Part shown: piece by piece, positions 1 through 6,125 of the stretch | Position numbering within the stretch: the stretch's first letter is position 1 | Layout: every line of letters begins with the position of its first letter | DNA from: an uncultured Clostridiaceae bacterium | GTDB lineage: Bacteria > Bacillota > Clostridia > TANB77 > CAG-508 | DNA: 10,107 nt | Direction: 5' to 3' | NCBI GenBank assembly: GCA_905198755.1 | Contig: CAJKDR010000032.1 | Coordinates: 1-10,107 of the forward strand | Notes under the pieces: model-generated | The model's input: the letters and a program-made list of their open reading frames with translations, nothing else | Told to the model about the DNA's origin: nothing | The model's database searches: none | Position numbers and translations under genes: made by a program

Positions 1-141
1 ATATCTCCCCATATCCTTTAAAATCAAGTCTCTCCGGCAAATACCCGACAAAAAACAATACCCCCTTTGCAATTTCGCGAAAATACGCGTGAGAGGGGCA
101 TCGGTCTTCCCTAAAAAAGAGTGTAGGGATTTGAATTGCCC
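1..141. other. GC-richer structured segment at the left edge, unassigned
   Basis: This segment lies downstream of the hsdS stop and is clearly richer in G and C than its surroundings. It contains the perfect 10-bp palindrome TTTCGCGAAA (73-82), the palindrome ACGCGT (85-90) and part of a larger imperfect hairpin (94-143). On the minus strand one frame stays open from the hsdS end to the window edge, but it has no ATG near its beginning and no ribosome binding site. The hsdS frame itself also reads openly after its stop codon. I do not recognise a product. It may be the start of another element module, a conserved non-coding repeat, or a gene fragment. Confidence 0.35.
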
Positions 142-143
142 CT
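94..143. repeat. Imperfect hairpin spanning the hsdS stop codon
   Basis: The arms AGGGGCA (94-100) and TGCCCCT (137-143) pair perfectly. Inside them TCCCT (108-112) pairs with AGGGA (125-129), leaving a symmetric 7x7 internal loop and a 12-base apical loop. The outer arm overlaps the hsdS stop codon (142-144 on the plus strand). No T-run follows the stem on the minus strand, so a standard intrinsic terminator is not supported. It could stabilise the mRNA end or be part of a conserved structured repeat. Confidence 0.4.
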
Positions 144-1590
144 ATTTCCTCATTGATTCTTCAAGCCACTGAAAAGCTGTGAATTCATCTATTTCGATTG
201 CCATTTCAACCGCCTTCTTTGCACACTCTAAAAGACGTTTAGATTTATTCATTAATTCAAATGAACACAAAATAATCTCATTTAATTCTATTTGAGTGTC
301 ATATTTAATATATGGAATAATCAGTTCACGCAATGTTTCCTGATTCATTCTTTGCTGAACAGATCCTCTCGACATTCTATTTGTAAGTTCATTTATTATT
401 GAAGAGTTAAAATATAGTGCGTACACGTTTGGTATGTAGTCATTTGGCAAATGAAAACAAAGAACATTATCTGAGCACACAGAATTATCAAGTTCTTTTG
501 AAATAACTCCAAAATTACCTATAGTTCCTACTCTACCTGTAACTATATCACCTTCACAAACAAATTTACTGTGCTTTTGTGGATCAACACTATGAAATAA
601 ATCTATTTCAACTATTCCGTCATATATATCTGTTCCTCGCACATAATGGCATAACCCTTTATCAAATAACATATATTTGTCAGCATACTCACCAGTAAAC
701 AAATATATTGCCACATCATCGAGCGTCTTCGCTTTAGGATCATATTTTAATATAGTCGATATAAGTTTATCATATTTAGGTTGGAAATATTCTGCATCCA
801 TACGCTCTGCAGATAATATATCTGTATATCTTCTTACAGAAAATACTTCTGTTTCAAATTTACAAATATCAACCCCTAATTCCGAAAGCAACTTTGTTTC
901 TGCTTTCTTATATTTTTCTTCTGCAAGCTTCTTATTTTCAACTGAAGCAATATATAAATTTTCTACTTCTAATTGAAATTTTTCCGATAAAGAAGGCACA
1001 TGCATATTAGTTATTATTGGAAGTGTTATATGAGGCTGCCCTGTTTGACTAGCTGATCTCCACATAAGATTCTGTCCATACTTCGAATGTAAAAAAGACC
1101 ATAAATAATACTTATTTATCCCATTCAAATCATTTGTTCTTAAAATAATAACATCTCTACAAGTAGCATAGACTGGATATTCATTCGTAACCAATCCAAC
1201 TTTTGCTAATGTATTTCCACCTTTTGCAATAACTAAATCCCCTGGGTATGCCTTAGAAATAGTTGTTTGATTATCATTTAGTACCTTTTCTGGCAAAAAA
1301 ACTGTATCATCTGTAAGAACAACCAAGCCATTTTGTATTTCATTAACCCTTATAAAAGGTATTAATGATTTATCGTCACTATAAAATCCTGTAATCGATG
1401 GATAAAAAGCACTACAATCTACTTTCCCATTATACGATTCTATAGCCCCTCCGTTAGTGCTTTTTATTAAGTCTTCAAGCATTAGATTACTTTTTGAATA
1501 ATACTCTGGATCAAATCTGAACGGTTCATCAATCACCCTACTCAGCATAACATTCGTACATTCCAGCCTCTCCAACAAATTGTTGAACAC
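142..1590 (-). CDS. hsdS: Type I restriction-modification specificity subunit (HsdS), orphan
   Basis: HsdS subunits choose the DNA target of type I restriction-modification complexes by binding HsdM and HsdR. They have two target-recognition domains joined by helical spacers. The 482 residues show this duplicated plan: each half opens alike (FRFDPEYYSK near 25, RMDAEYFQPKY near 263) and carries a GD-[IL]-V-x-[AG]-[KR]-x-G element (PGDLVIAKGG at 116, EGDIVTGRVG at 346). Each half then has a G/Q-rich stretch before a hydrophobic Pro end (about 180-199 and 408-426) and a helical segment (about 203-240 and 430-475). No methyltransferase or helicase motif is present, and no hsdM or hsdR lies in the window. 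It follows the XRE gene by 20 bases, so co-transcription is likely. The start is uncertain: the long form uses GTG at 1588-1590 without a Shine-Dalgarno, and an ATG at codon 15 (1546-1548) is an alternative. Solitary HsdS proteins on mobile DNA are known to change the specificity of host type I systems; that role here is inferred. Confidence 0.85.
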   Translation of the reverse strand: MFNNLLERLECTNVMLSRVIDEPFRFDPEYYSKSNLMLEDLIKSTNGGAIESYNGKVDCSAFYPSITGFYSDDKSLIPFIRVNEIQNGLVVLTDDTVFLPEKVLNDNQTTISKAYPGDLVIAKGGNTLAKVGLVTNEYPVYATCRDVIILRTNDLNGINKYYLWSFLHSKYGQNLMWRSASQTGQPHITLPIITNMHVPSLSEKFQLEVENLYIASVENKKLAEEKYKKAETKLLSELGVDICKFETEVFSVRRYTDILSAERMDAEYFQPKYDKLISTILKYDPKAKTLDDVAIYLFTGEYADKYMLFDKGLCHYVRGTDIYDGIVEIDLFHSVDPQKHSKFVCEGDIVTGRVGTIGNFGVISKELDNSVCSDNVLCFHLPNDYIPNVYALYFNSSIINELTNRMSRGSVQQRMNQETLRELIIPYIKYDTQIELNEIILCSFELMNKSKRLLECAKKAVEMAIEIDEFTAFQWLEESMRK

Positions 1591-1608
1591 ATCATCACTG
1601 GAGAGGCT
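1565..1608. repeat. 10-bp perfect inverted repeat around the hsdS start
   Basis: AGCCTCTCCA (1565-1574) and TGGAGAGGCT (1599-1608) are exact reverse complements 24 bases apart. A second small palindrome, CAACAA-A-TTGTTG, lies at about 1573-1585. In the minus-strand mRNA the hairpin would place the GTG start of hsdS in its loop. The 3' arm contains GGAGAGG, the only good Shine-Dalgarno-like sequence here. GGAGAGG sits 5 bases before an out-of-frame ATG (1559-1561) that opens a 7-codon mini-ORF ending at 1538-1540, just past the in-frame ATG at 1546-1548. There is no T-run, so it does not look like a terminator. Confidence 0.55.
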
Positions 1609-1610
1609 TG

Positions 1611-2306
1611 CTAAAAAGGGAGTTCATTCTCCGGATGCATTATTTGATTCAGTTCTTCCTCTGTTGGTGCAAAACTAAGTTTATTATCATATGCAAATTT
1701 AATAAAAGCTTCTGCAATTCCATTCTGACTATAGATATTATTAGGATTGATATTTTTCATTTTAGGATCATGGTTAAATAAATCATGTTTAACAAATATA
1801 TGATCATGCGTATCTTTTACTCTCTCCTCATACTCAACCACATCCTCCGCTTTTAAATAAAATTTCTGCGCATCATTCGAAAGATTTAAATATTCTTCAT
1901 TTGAAATGATATCATTATTATTATCTCCTAATATATTATCTTCTTTATACAATGCTCTTTCATCTGTATCCAATGACAACCATTCAACTATGCTAATTTC
2001 TTTTTTATTTTCTGTATCACCCATTAAATAATTATATGATACATTATAGTGTTTATGATAAAGGTATAAATCTAATATGGTCACTTCTGCAGTATAATTC
2101 TCTAATCGTGATATTTTTGAGGTATCATACCTATCTTCTATTTTTGCAGAAAATAATGTTGCTAATTTTTGCATAGATGTACTTTTATATGAAGTTTTAT
2201 TCCCATTTGGTCGACTTGTTTCATCATCACATCTTAAATCATAACAACGCTTTCCAAAGATTTGTCTTAATAATTGATGTAGCTTGTTTGGTTCTTTCTT
2301 TTTCAT
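1611..2306 (-). CDS. XRE (Cro/CI)-family repressor of the element
   Basis: This 231-residue protein has a helix-turn-helix of the lambda repressor type at about residues 46-98. It reads MQKLATLF, then ISRLEN at the recognition-helix end, then YNVSYNYLMGD, the usual closing motif of XRE domains. The roughly 45-residue basic N-terminal extension and the 130-residue acidic C-terminal part resemble nothing I can name; the latter may serve dimerisation or inducer sensing. Its divergent position to the xis-replication operon is the classic place of an element repressor. The ATG at 2304-2306 lies only about six bases after a good -10 box and has no Shine-Dalgarno, suggesting a leaderless transcript. 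A start at codon 45 would keep the HTH but also lacks a ribosome binding site. hsdS follows after 20 bases. Confidence 0.8.
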   Translation of the reverse strand: MKKKEPNKLHQLLRQIFGKRCYDLRCDDETSRPNGNKTSYKSTSMQKLATLFSAKIEDRYDTSKISRLENYTAEVTILDLYLYHKHYNVSYNYLMGDTENKKEISIVEWLSLDTDERALYKEDNILGDNNNDIISNEEYLNLSNDAQKFYLKAEDVVEYEERVKDTHDHIFVKHDLFNHDPKMKNINPNNIYSQNGIAEAFIKFAYDNKLSFAPTEEELNQIMHPENELPF

Positions 2307-2312
2307 ATTTTT

Positions 2313-2340
2313 ATTCTAGCATATTTTTGCATTAATACAA
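2313..2340 (-). promoter_or_regulatory. Promoter of the repressor-hsdS operon, probably leaderless
   Basis: On the minus strand TTGTAT (2335-2340) is followed after 16 bases by TAGAAT (2313-2318). Only six bases separate the -10 box from the repressor ATG, so transcription should begin at or beside the A of the start codon. There is no ribosome binding site. Confidence 0.6.
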
Positions 2341-2360
2341 TAATATTTTTAATTATTGCA
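2328..2360. promoter_or_regulatory. Candidate operator: inverted repeat over the repressor -35
   Basis: TGCATTAAT (2328-2336) and ATTATTGCA (2352-2360) match as an inverted repeat with one mismatch, and their centres are 24 bp apart. The left arm overlaps the -35 box of the repressor promoter. This fits an autoregulatory operator for the XRE protein. Binding is inferred. Confidence 0.4.
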
Positions 2361-2405
2361 TTTTTACTCATTAGTTTCTAATTTTGCTCACTTCTTTCTT
2401 GGCTT

Positions 2406-2428
2406 TTGTAAAGTGATATTTGTTACAA
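2406..2428. promoter_or_regulatory. Candidate operator upstream of the xis operon
   Basis: TTGTAA (2406-2411) and TTACAA (2423-2428) form a perfect 6-bp inverted repeat about 30 bases before the xis start. The xis-operon promoter must lie in roughly 2380-2440, but no -35/-10 pair with proper spacing stands out. The site may be a second repressor target blocking that promoter. Confidence 0.35.
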
Positions 2429-2456
2429 CTCAGCATATATAAAGAAAGGAGGCTAA

Positions 2457-2696
2457 ATGCAAAGAGAAATTGTAATTCCTGAAATGAAAACCATTTCAGA
2501 GGCTTCAGAAATTACAGGGCTTACCAAGTATCACATACGAAAACTTGTCCTACAAGGGAAAGTCAAGTTTGTCCGCTCTGGGGTCAAGTACCTTTTAAAT
2601 ATGGACAGCTTAATTAATTATCTGAATAATGGTGACAATGCCAAAGTAACAGTTAGTAACAGTAGCAGAAAAATAAAAGGAGGTCTTTATGACTAA
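2457..2696 (+). CDS. Excisionase-type winged-helix DNA-binding protein
   Basis: This small 79-residue protein carries the MerR/excisionase-like winged HTH (residues about 11-58). TISEASEITGLTKYHIRKL forms the helix-turn-helix, and VRSGVKYLLNMDSLINYL matches the wing and the closing helix typical of the HTH_17/excisionase family. Such proteins bend the attachment-site DNA to steer the integrase toward excision, or act as small transcription regulators. A strong ribosome binding site AAAGGAGG (2445-2452) lies 4 bases before the ATG. It is first in the plus-strand operon, and its last 8 bases overlap the start of the next gene, implying translational coupling. Whether it is a true Xis or a regulator cannot be told from sequence alone. 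Confidence 0.75.
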   Translation: MQREIVIPEMKTISEASEITGLTKYHIRKLVLQGKVKFVRSGVKYLLNMDSLINYLNNGDNAKVTVSNSSRKIKGGLYD

Positions 2697-3216
2697 AGAA
2701 GAAAAAAGATACCCAATACAATTTGATAGCAAAGGGTACAACGAAAAACCAAAAGGCAAAGAAATCGGAGGGATTAAAATCCGTACACAAAGCAGTGAAC
2801 CTAAACTTTTAACGCTGAGAGAAATTGCCAACCTAATTCAAACAGGTCATTCATTCAGCCCTGGGATTTTGGAAGGTGGATGCAGTGCAATTCATTGGAC
2901 ACAACAGCAATTATTTCCTGTTGATGTAGATAATGAAGATGTAAATTCGCCAATATTAACTATTGAAAAAGCCTTAGATATTTGCAAAGAGTGCAGAATT
3001 TCTCCTGTAATTTATTACAAAAGTTTCTCACACACAGAGGAAAAACCGAAATTTAGGCTTATTTTCGCAATGCGTAAGCCCGTTGAAATGGAAGAAAGAA
3101 GGGAATTTTTGGCAGACACCTTTCCAACATTATTTCCTCAATCAGACACACCCTGCGTAAATGCCGACAGGATTTACTTTGGAACAAATAAGGAGGTAAA
3201 TATATATGACAATTAG
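2689..3216 (+). CDS. Primase/replication protein with AEP-like domain
   Basis: The middle and end of this 175-residue protein resemble the archaeo-eukaryotic primase-like domain found at the N-terminus of replication proteins in small mobile elements. A hydrophobic strand with an acidic pair (LFPVDVDNED, D79 and D81) would be the metal-binding DxD. It is followed by SPVIYYKSFSH, then KFRLIFAMRKPV (121-132), and finally NADRIYFGT (158-166) with a third acidic residue. It probably makes primers or helps start replication of the excised element. It is short for a complete primase and ends where the next gene begins (11-base overlap), so the two products probably act together. The start is set by AAAGGAGG shortly before the ATG. 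The family call rests on motif order and context, without an alignment. Confidence 0.6.
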   Translation: MTKEEKRYPIQFDSKGYNEKPKGKEIGGIKIRTQSSEPKLLTLREIANLIQTGHSFSPGILEGGCSAIHWTQQQLFPVDVDNEDVNSPILTIEKALDICKECRISPVIYYKSFSHTEEKPKFRLIFAMRKPVEMEERREFLADTFPTLFPQSDTPCVNADRIYFGTNKEVNIYDN

Positions 3217-4648
3217 TTTTGGTAAAATGCTTGGCTTGCACAACCCGCAAGCCAAGAAATATCCTAATCACTTAAACGATTTAAAAATAAATTTTGACTA
3301 TAACTCGTTCTATCGTGAAAGGTGCGGTAAAATCCGTTATGAAAATCAAAAATCTATAATGTTTCTAAATTGCCCTATATGTGGGCATGAAGAATGCTTT
3401 GTTGTCTATAAAGCTACTGGTCATTGGCATTGTTTTGGACAGCATGGTAATTGTGGCGGGAGTGTAATCGACTTCCTGATACGAACAGAAAACATGACCT
3501 TAAAAGCGGCAATAAACCACTTTAAGCATGAACTTTGCGGAATTCCAAAAAGCAAAAATCAAAAAGAAGAAGTCTATTGTCTTCAAAAATTTGAACCCAT
3601 ATCGTCTTCTGAGCTTATAAATCTGAACCTGCCACCGCTTTATTGGACAGTAGATAATTTATTACCGCAGGGTTTGGGTCTTTTAGCCTCACCTCCTAAA
3701 TTCTGCAAAAGTTGGTTTGGGTTGGGTTTAAGTATTCGTGTTGCACAGGGTAAAGACTTTTTAGGATTCAAGACACACCAATCAAGAGTTTTATACCTGA
3801 CATTAGAAGATAGCAAGCGTAGGATTATAAAACGATTAAAAAAGGTACTTGGTGATGAAAAAATTCCAGAAGATATTGATTTTGCAGTAAATGCCAATTC
3901 TATTAACCATGGATTAATTGATGACTTAGAAAATTATTTAAAAGAACACTCTGATACAAAACTGATAATTATTGATACACTTCAAATGGTTAGAATAGGT
4001 TCCGCCAAAAATGAAAATGCTTATACTGCTGAGTACAGAGACTTGAGTATATTAAAAAAATTTGCTGATAAGCATAATATCTGTATTTTAGTTATTCATC
4101 ATTTGAGGAAACAAAAAGATAATGATATTTATAACCGAATATCAGGAACTAACGCAATTACAGGCGCCTGTGACACAATATTCGTAATTGAAAAAGAAAA
4201 TAGATACGCAAATGATGCACAGTTACATATTACAGGCAGAGATGTCGAACAAGATGATTTGTATCTGCAATTTAACCAATCTAATTGTGAGTGGATATCT
4301 AAAGGCAATGCAGAAATTCAGCGTTTAAAGAAGGAAAGAACAGAATATAGTAATGACCCAATAATAAAGGCTTTACGAAAACTGTTAGATACTGTAGAAA
4401 CAGATAAATTTCAATGTTCTGCTAAAGAGCTATTGTCTGAATTTGAAAAGCGTTGCGGTATCAACTTAGATGAAACACATGAAACGATAGGTAAGCGGCT
4501 GCGTAAATATAAAGGCTTAATGCTTGAACTCGAAGGTATTATTTACAATCCGCCACCGCCACACGGCAGTAATGGAACAAGATTACACAAATTTGAGAAA
4601 AGCGTGCCACCTGATGAATGGGCAAAAATAGATGCAATGTTCAACTAA
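3206..4648 (+). CDS. Replication protein: zinc-finger primase part plus RecA-fold helicase
   Basis: The 480 residues show a CHC2-like zinc finger first (C56xxC59, C76, C83, then GGSVIDFL as in DnaG-type fingers). A RecA/AAA_25 (RepA-like) ATPase domain spans about 145-345. Its Walker A position reads ASPPKFCKSW (161-170), Walker B is KLIIIDT with D257, and a VIHHLRK motif lies at about 296-302, followed by SGTNAITGACDTIFVI. The C-terminal 100 residues look like a helical or winged-helix region. Such proteins unwind DNA at the origin and work with a primase. Oddly, Walker A lacks both glycines of GxxxxGK[ST]: serine and cysteine replace them, and the second change needs a single base (GGC to TGC). 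ATP binding may therefore be weakened or lost. A ribosome binding site AAGGAGG lies inside the end of the upstream gene. The nonamer array begins five bases after the stop. Confidence 0.8.
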   Translation: MTISFGKMLGLHNPQAKKYPNHLNDLKINFDYNSFYRERCGKIRYENQKSIMFLNCPICGHEECFVVYKATGHWHCFGQHGNCGGSVIDFLIRTENMTLKAAINHFKHELCGIPKSKNQKEEVYCLQKFEPISSSELINLNLPPLYWTVDNLLPQGLGLLASPPKFCKSWFGLGLSIRVAQGKDFLGFKTHQSRVLYLTLEDSKRRIIKRLKKVLGDEKIPEDIDFAVNANSINHGLIDDLENYLKEHSDTKLIIIDTLQMVRIGSAKNENAYTAEYRDLSILKKFADKHNICILVIHHLRKQKDNDIYNRISGTNAITGACDTIFVIEKENRYANDAQLHITGRDVEQDDLYLQFNQSNCEWISKGNAEIQRLKKERTEYSNDPIIKALRKLLDTVETDKFQCSAKELLSEFEKRCGINLDETHETIGKRLRKYKGLMLELEGIIYNPPPPHGSNGTRLHKFEKSVPPDEWAKIDAMFN

Positions 4649-4652
4649 ATAT

Positions 4653-4718
4653 ACTGATATACCCGATACTACTGATACTTAAAACACACTTAGTATCGGT
4701 AGTATCAGTAATATCGGT
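4653..4718. repeat. Palindromic array of six 9-bp repeats, candidate replication origin
   Basis: Three contiguous nonamers run on the plus strand (AGTATCGGT, AGTATCAGT and AATATCGGT at 4692-4700, 4701-4709 and 4710-4718). Three run on the minus strand, abutting without gaps (AGTATCAGT, AGTATCGGG and TATATCAGT at 4671-4679, 4662-4670 and 4653-4661). A 12-base AT-rich spacer (4680-4691) separates the two sets. The consensus is about [AT][AG]TATC[AG]GT. The 27-bp arms pair at 22 positions, and a degenerate fourth unit may follow at 4719-4727. Iterons next to a replication gene are the hallmark of origins in plasmids and phage satellites. A regulatory site for the integrase gene is the main alternative. 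No T-run follows, so it is not a normal terminator. Confidence 0.7.
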
Positions 4719-4823
4719 AATATTCAAGTATCTATTTTGGCTCATCACTTGCGGGGCAAACGAATTTAAGAAAATGAAGGTAAGAAACAGGCAAATCAGT
4801 AATAATAAAGAATAGAGGTAATA

Positions 4824-5177
4824 ATGGCGTACTATGAGCAGAAATCAAAAAATTCATATAAAATAGTCGTATCAATGGGGTATGACTCAAACGGCAAACA
4901 CAGACGAGTGTCAAAAACCGTTAAACTTCCTGAAAATATGTCTGAAAGCAAACGGCAAAAAGAACTTAATACTCTATGCGTATTATTCCAACAAGAAGTA
5001 GAAAACGGCTTGTTCTTGGATGGCGGTAAAATTACATTTGGAGAATTTGCTGCAAAATGGCTTACTGATTATGCAGAGAAAAACTTGGCACCGACTACTC
5101 TAGTGTCATACAAAATTATACTTAACAGGATATTACCTGCTTTAGGGCTCAAAAGCTTTGTAATTGCTATAAACTAG
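4824..5177 (+). pseudogene. int: Tyrosine integrase, N-terminal fragment
   Basis: The 117 residues contain the arm-type DNA-binding domain (about 1-60, with YKIVVSMGYDSNGKHRRVSKT) and the first half of the SAM-like core-binding domain (about 70-108, ITFGEFAAKWLTDYAEK through TTLVSYKIILNRILPALG). The frame then stops at TAG 5175-5177, well before the point where intact relatives link to the catalytic domain. A ribosome binding site AGAGG lies 9 bases before the ATG. The catalytic half continues in another frame from about 5189. From memory of the family's layout, some tens of residues between LPALG and the catalytic part are missing, so a small deletion plus frameshift is more likely than a single point error. 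The product alone could bind arm sites but cannot recombine DNA. Confidence 0.8.
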
Positions 5178-5188
5178 ACTTCAACAGA

Positions 5189-6004
5189 ATGTTTAAAGGT
5201 AATTCAGAAAAGAAATTGACCAGAAAAACAATCCGCAATCATCATATAGTTATTCACTCAATATTATCCACTGCTGTTGACTGGAACATCTTACTAAATA
5301 ATCCTGCTGAAAGAGCCAAACCGCAAAAAGTAACCAAGTCCAAGGCTAAGTATTACAATGATGAACAGGTGGCAGATATGCTCCAATGCTTAAAATTAGA
5401 GCCTCTAATGTATATGACTATGATTTATCTTGCAATAGATATCGGATTGAGAGAGGGTGAGCTAACTGGCTTGAAGTGGGAAGATATAAATTTTGACACC
5501 TGTGAAATTAACATCAACAAACAGCGACACTATATTACAGGCTACGGCAATATTGAAGGTAAACCGAAAACTGATGCAGGAGTAAGAACTGTTACAGCCT
5601 CCAAAACGGTAATATCTCTATTGAAGGAATACAAAAAGCAACAGAATGAGAACAGACTTAAGTTTGGTACCGCTTGGCAAAACGGTAAATATGTATTCCT
5701 GCACGAGGACGGCAGTCCGATAAGTACACAGTTGCCGTATAAGTGGTTTACAAAATTCTTAAATCGTCATAACCTGCCAAAGATAACATTTCACCAACTC
5801 CGCCATACAAACGCAAGCCTGTTGATTTCATCAGGTGAAGACATTGTAACTGTAAGCGTTCGACTTGGACATGCAGATAAAAATGTAACCCTTAACACTT
5901 ACTCGCACATAATCAAATCCAAAGAAGCACAGGTGGCTAATAAGATGGATGAGTTTTATGCAGGGTTAAATCTAAAAAAGGTTATATATAATACAACAGC
6001 TTAA
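5189..6004 (+). pseudogene. int: Tyrosine integrase, catalytic C-terminal fragment
   Basis: This 271-residue fragment holds the end of the core-binding domain (about 9-45, KLTRKTIRNHH onward) and the whole catalytic domain of a phage-type integrase. The active site is complete: R88 in GLREGEL, K127 in GKPKTDAG, H202 and R205 in FHQLRHTNAS, H228 in RLGHADKN and the nucleophile Y238 in NTYSH. The first ATG (5189) has no Shine-Dalgarno, so the fragment is probably poorly translated or not translated. Together with the 5' fragment it would have catalysed integration and excision of the element. It is the last gene of the element, about 70-120 bases from the presumed right attachment site, as usual for integrases. 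Complementation between two separately made halves is possible but unlikely given the missing segment. Confidence 0.85.
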
Positions 6005-6125
6005 AAGCTATTTTGAAAATTCTTTTTCTTGTAATTTCATTTTTTCAAAATTAATATTTTTAAATACAGGCATTAACTGTAAATAATAAAAATAATAATA
6101 ATCTTTGTTAATTTTATTTGTAATG
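6005..6125. other. Presumed right end of the element (attR region)
   Basis: The segment lies between the integrase end and the point where the neighbouring chromosomal gene loses its normal character (residue about 134 of 149 in the minus-strand gene). It contains an inverted repeat TTTTGAAAA (6011-6019) / TTTTCAAAA (6042-6050), which could be an integrase arm site or a weak terminator, and ATA-rich low-complexity sequence at about 6082-6105. The matching left copy of the core should lie outside the window, so the exact core cannot be read. Confidence 0.45.

Noticed and set aside
677..976. Plus-strand open frame within hsdS
   Set aside because: It is antisense to a well-supported gene and has no ribosome binding site or domain pattern. 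The same holds for the antisense frames at 2610-2831, 3059-3271, 3640-3897 and 4732-4914.
1565..1608. Inverted repeats as an invertible phase-variation switch for hsdS
   Set aside because: The arms are 10 bp and only 24 bp apart, and no second hsdS copy or invertase lies in the window. Inversion could not swap recognition domains.
4653..4718. Palindrome as an intrinsic terminator after the rep gene
   Set aside because: No T-run follows either arm, and the strict 9-bp periodicity fits protein-binding repeats better.
4618..4815. Open frame on the plus strand across the nonamer array
   Set aside because: Its Val/Ser/Ile repeats are only the translation of the 9-bp repeats, it overlaps the rep gene end, and it has no ribosome binding site.
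6011..6050. Inverted repeat as the integrase-gene terminator
   Set aside because: The stem is purely AT except one pair, the loop is 22 bases, and the sequence after it has only a short T-run, so terminator function is not convincing.
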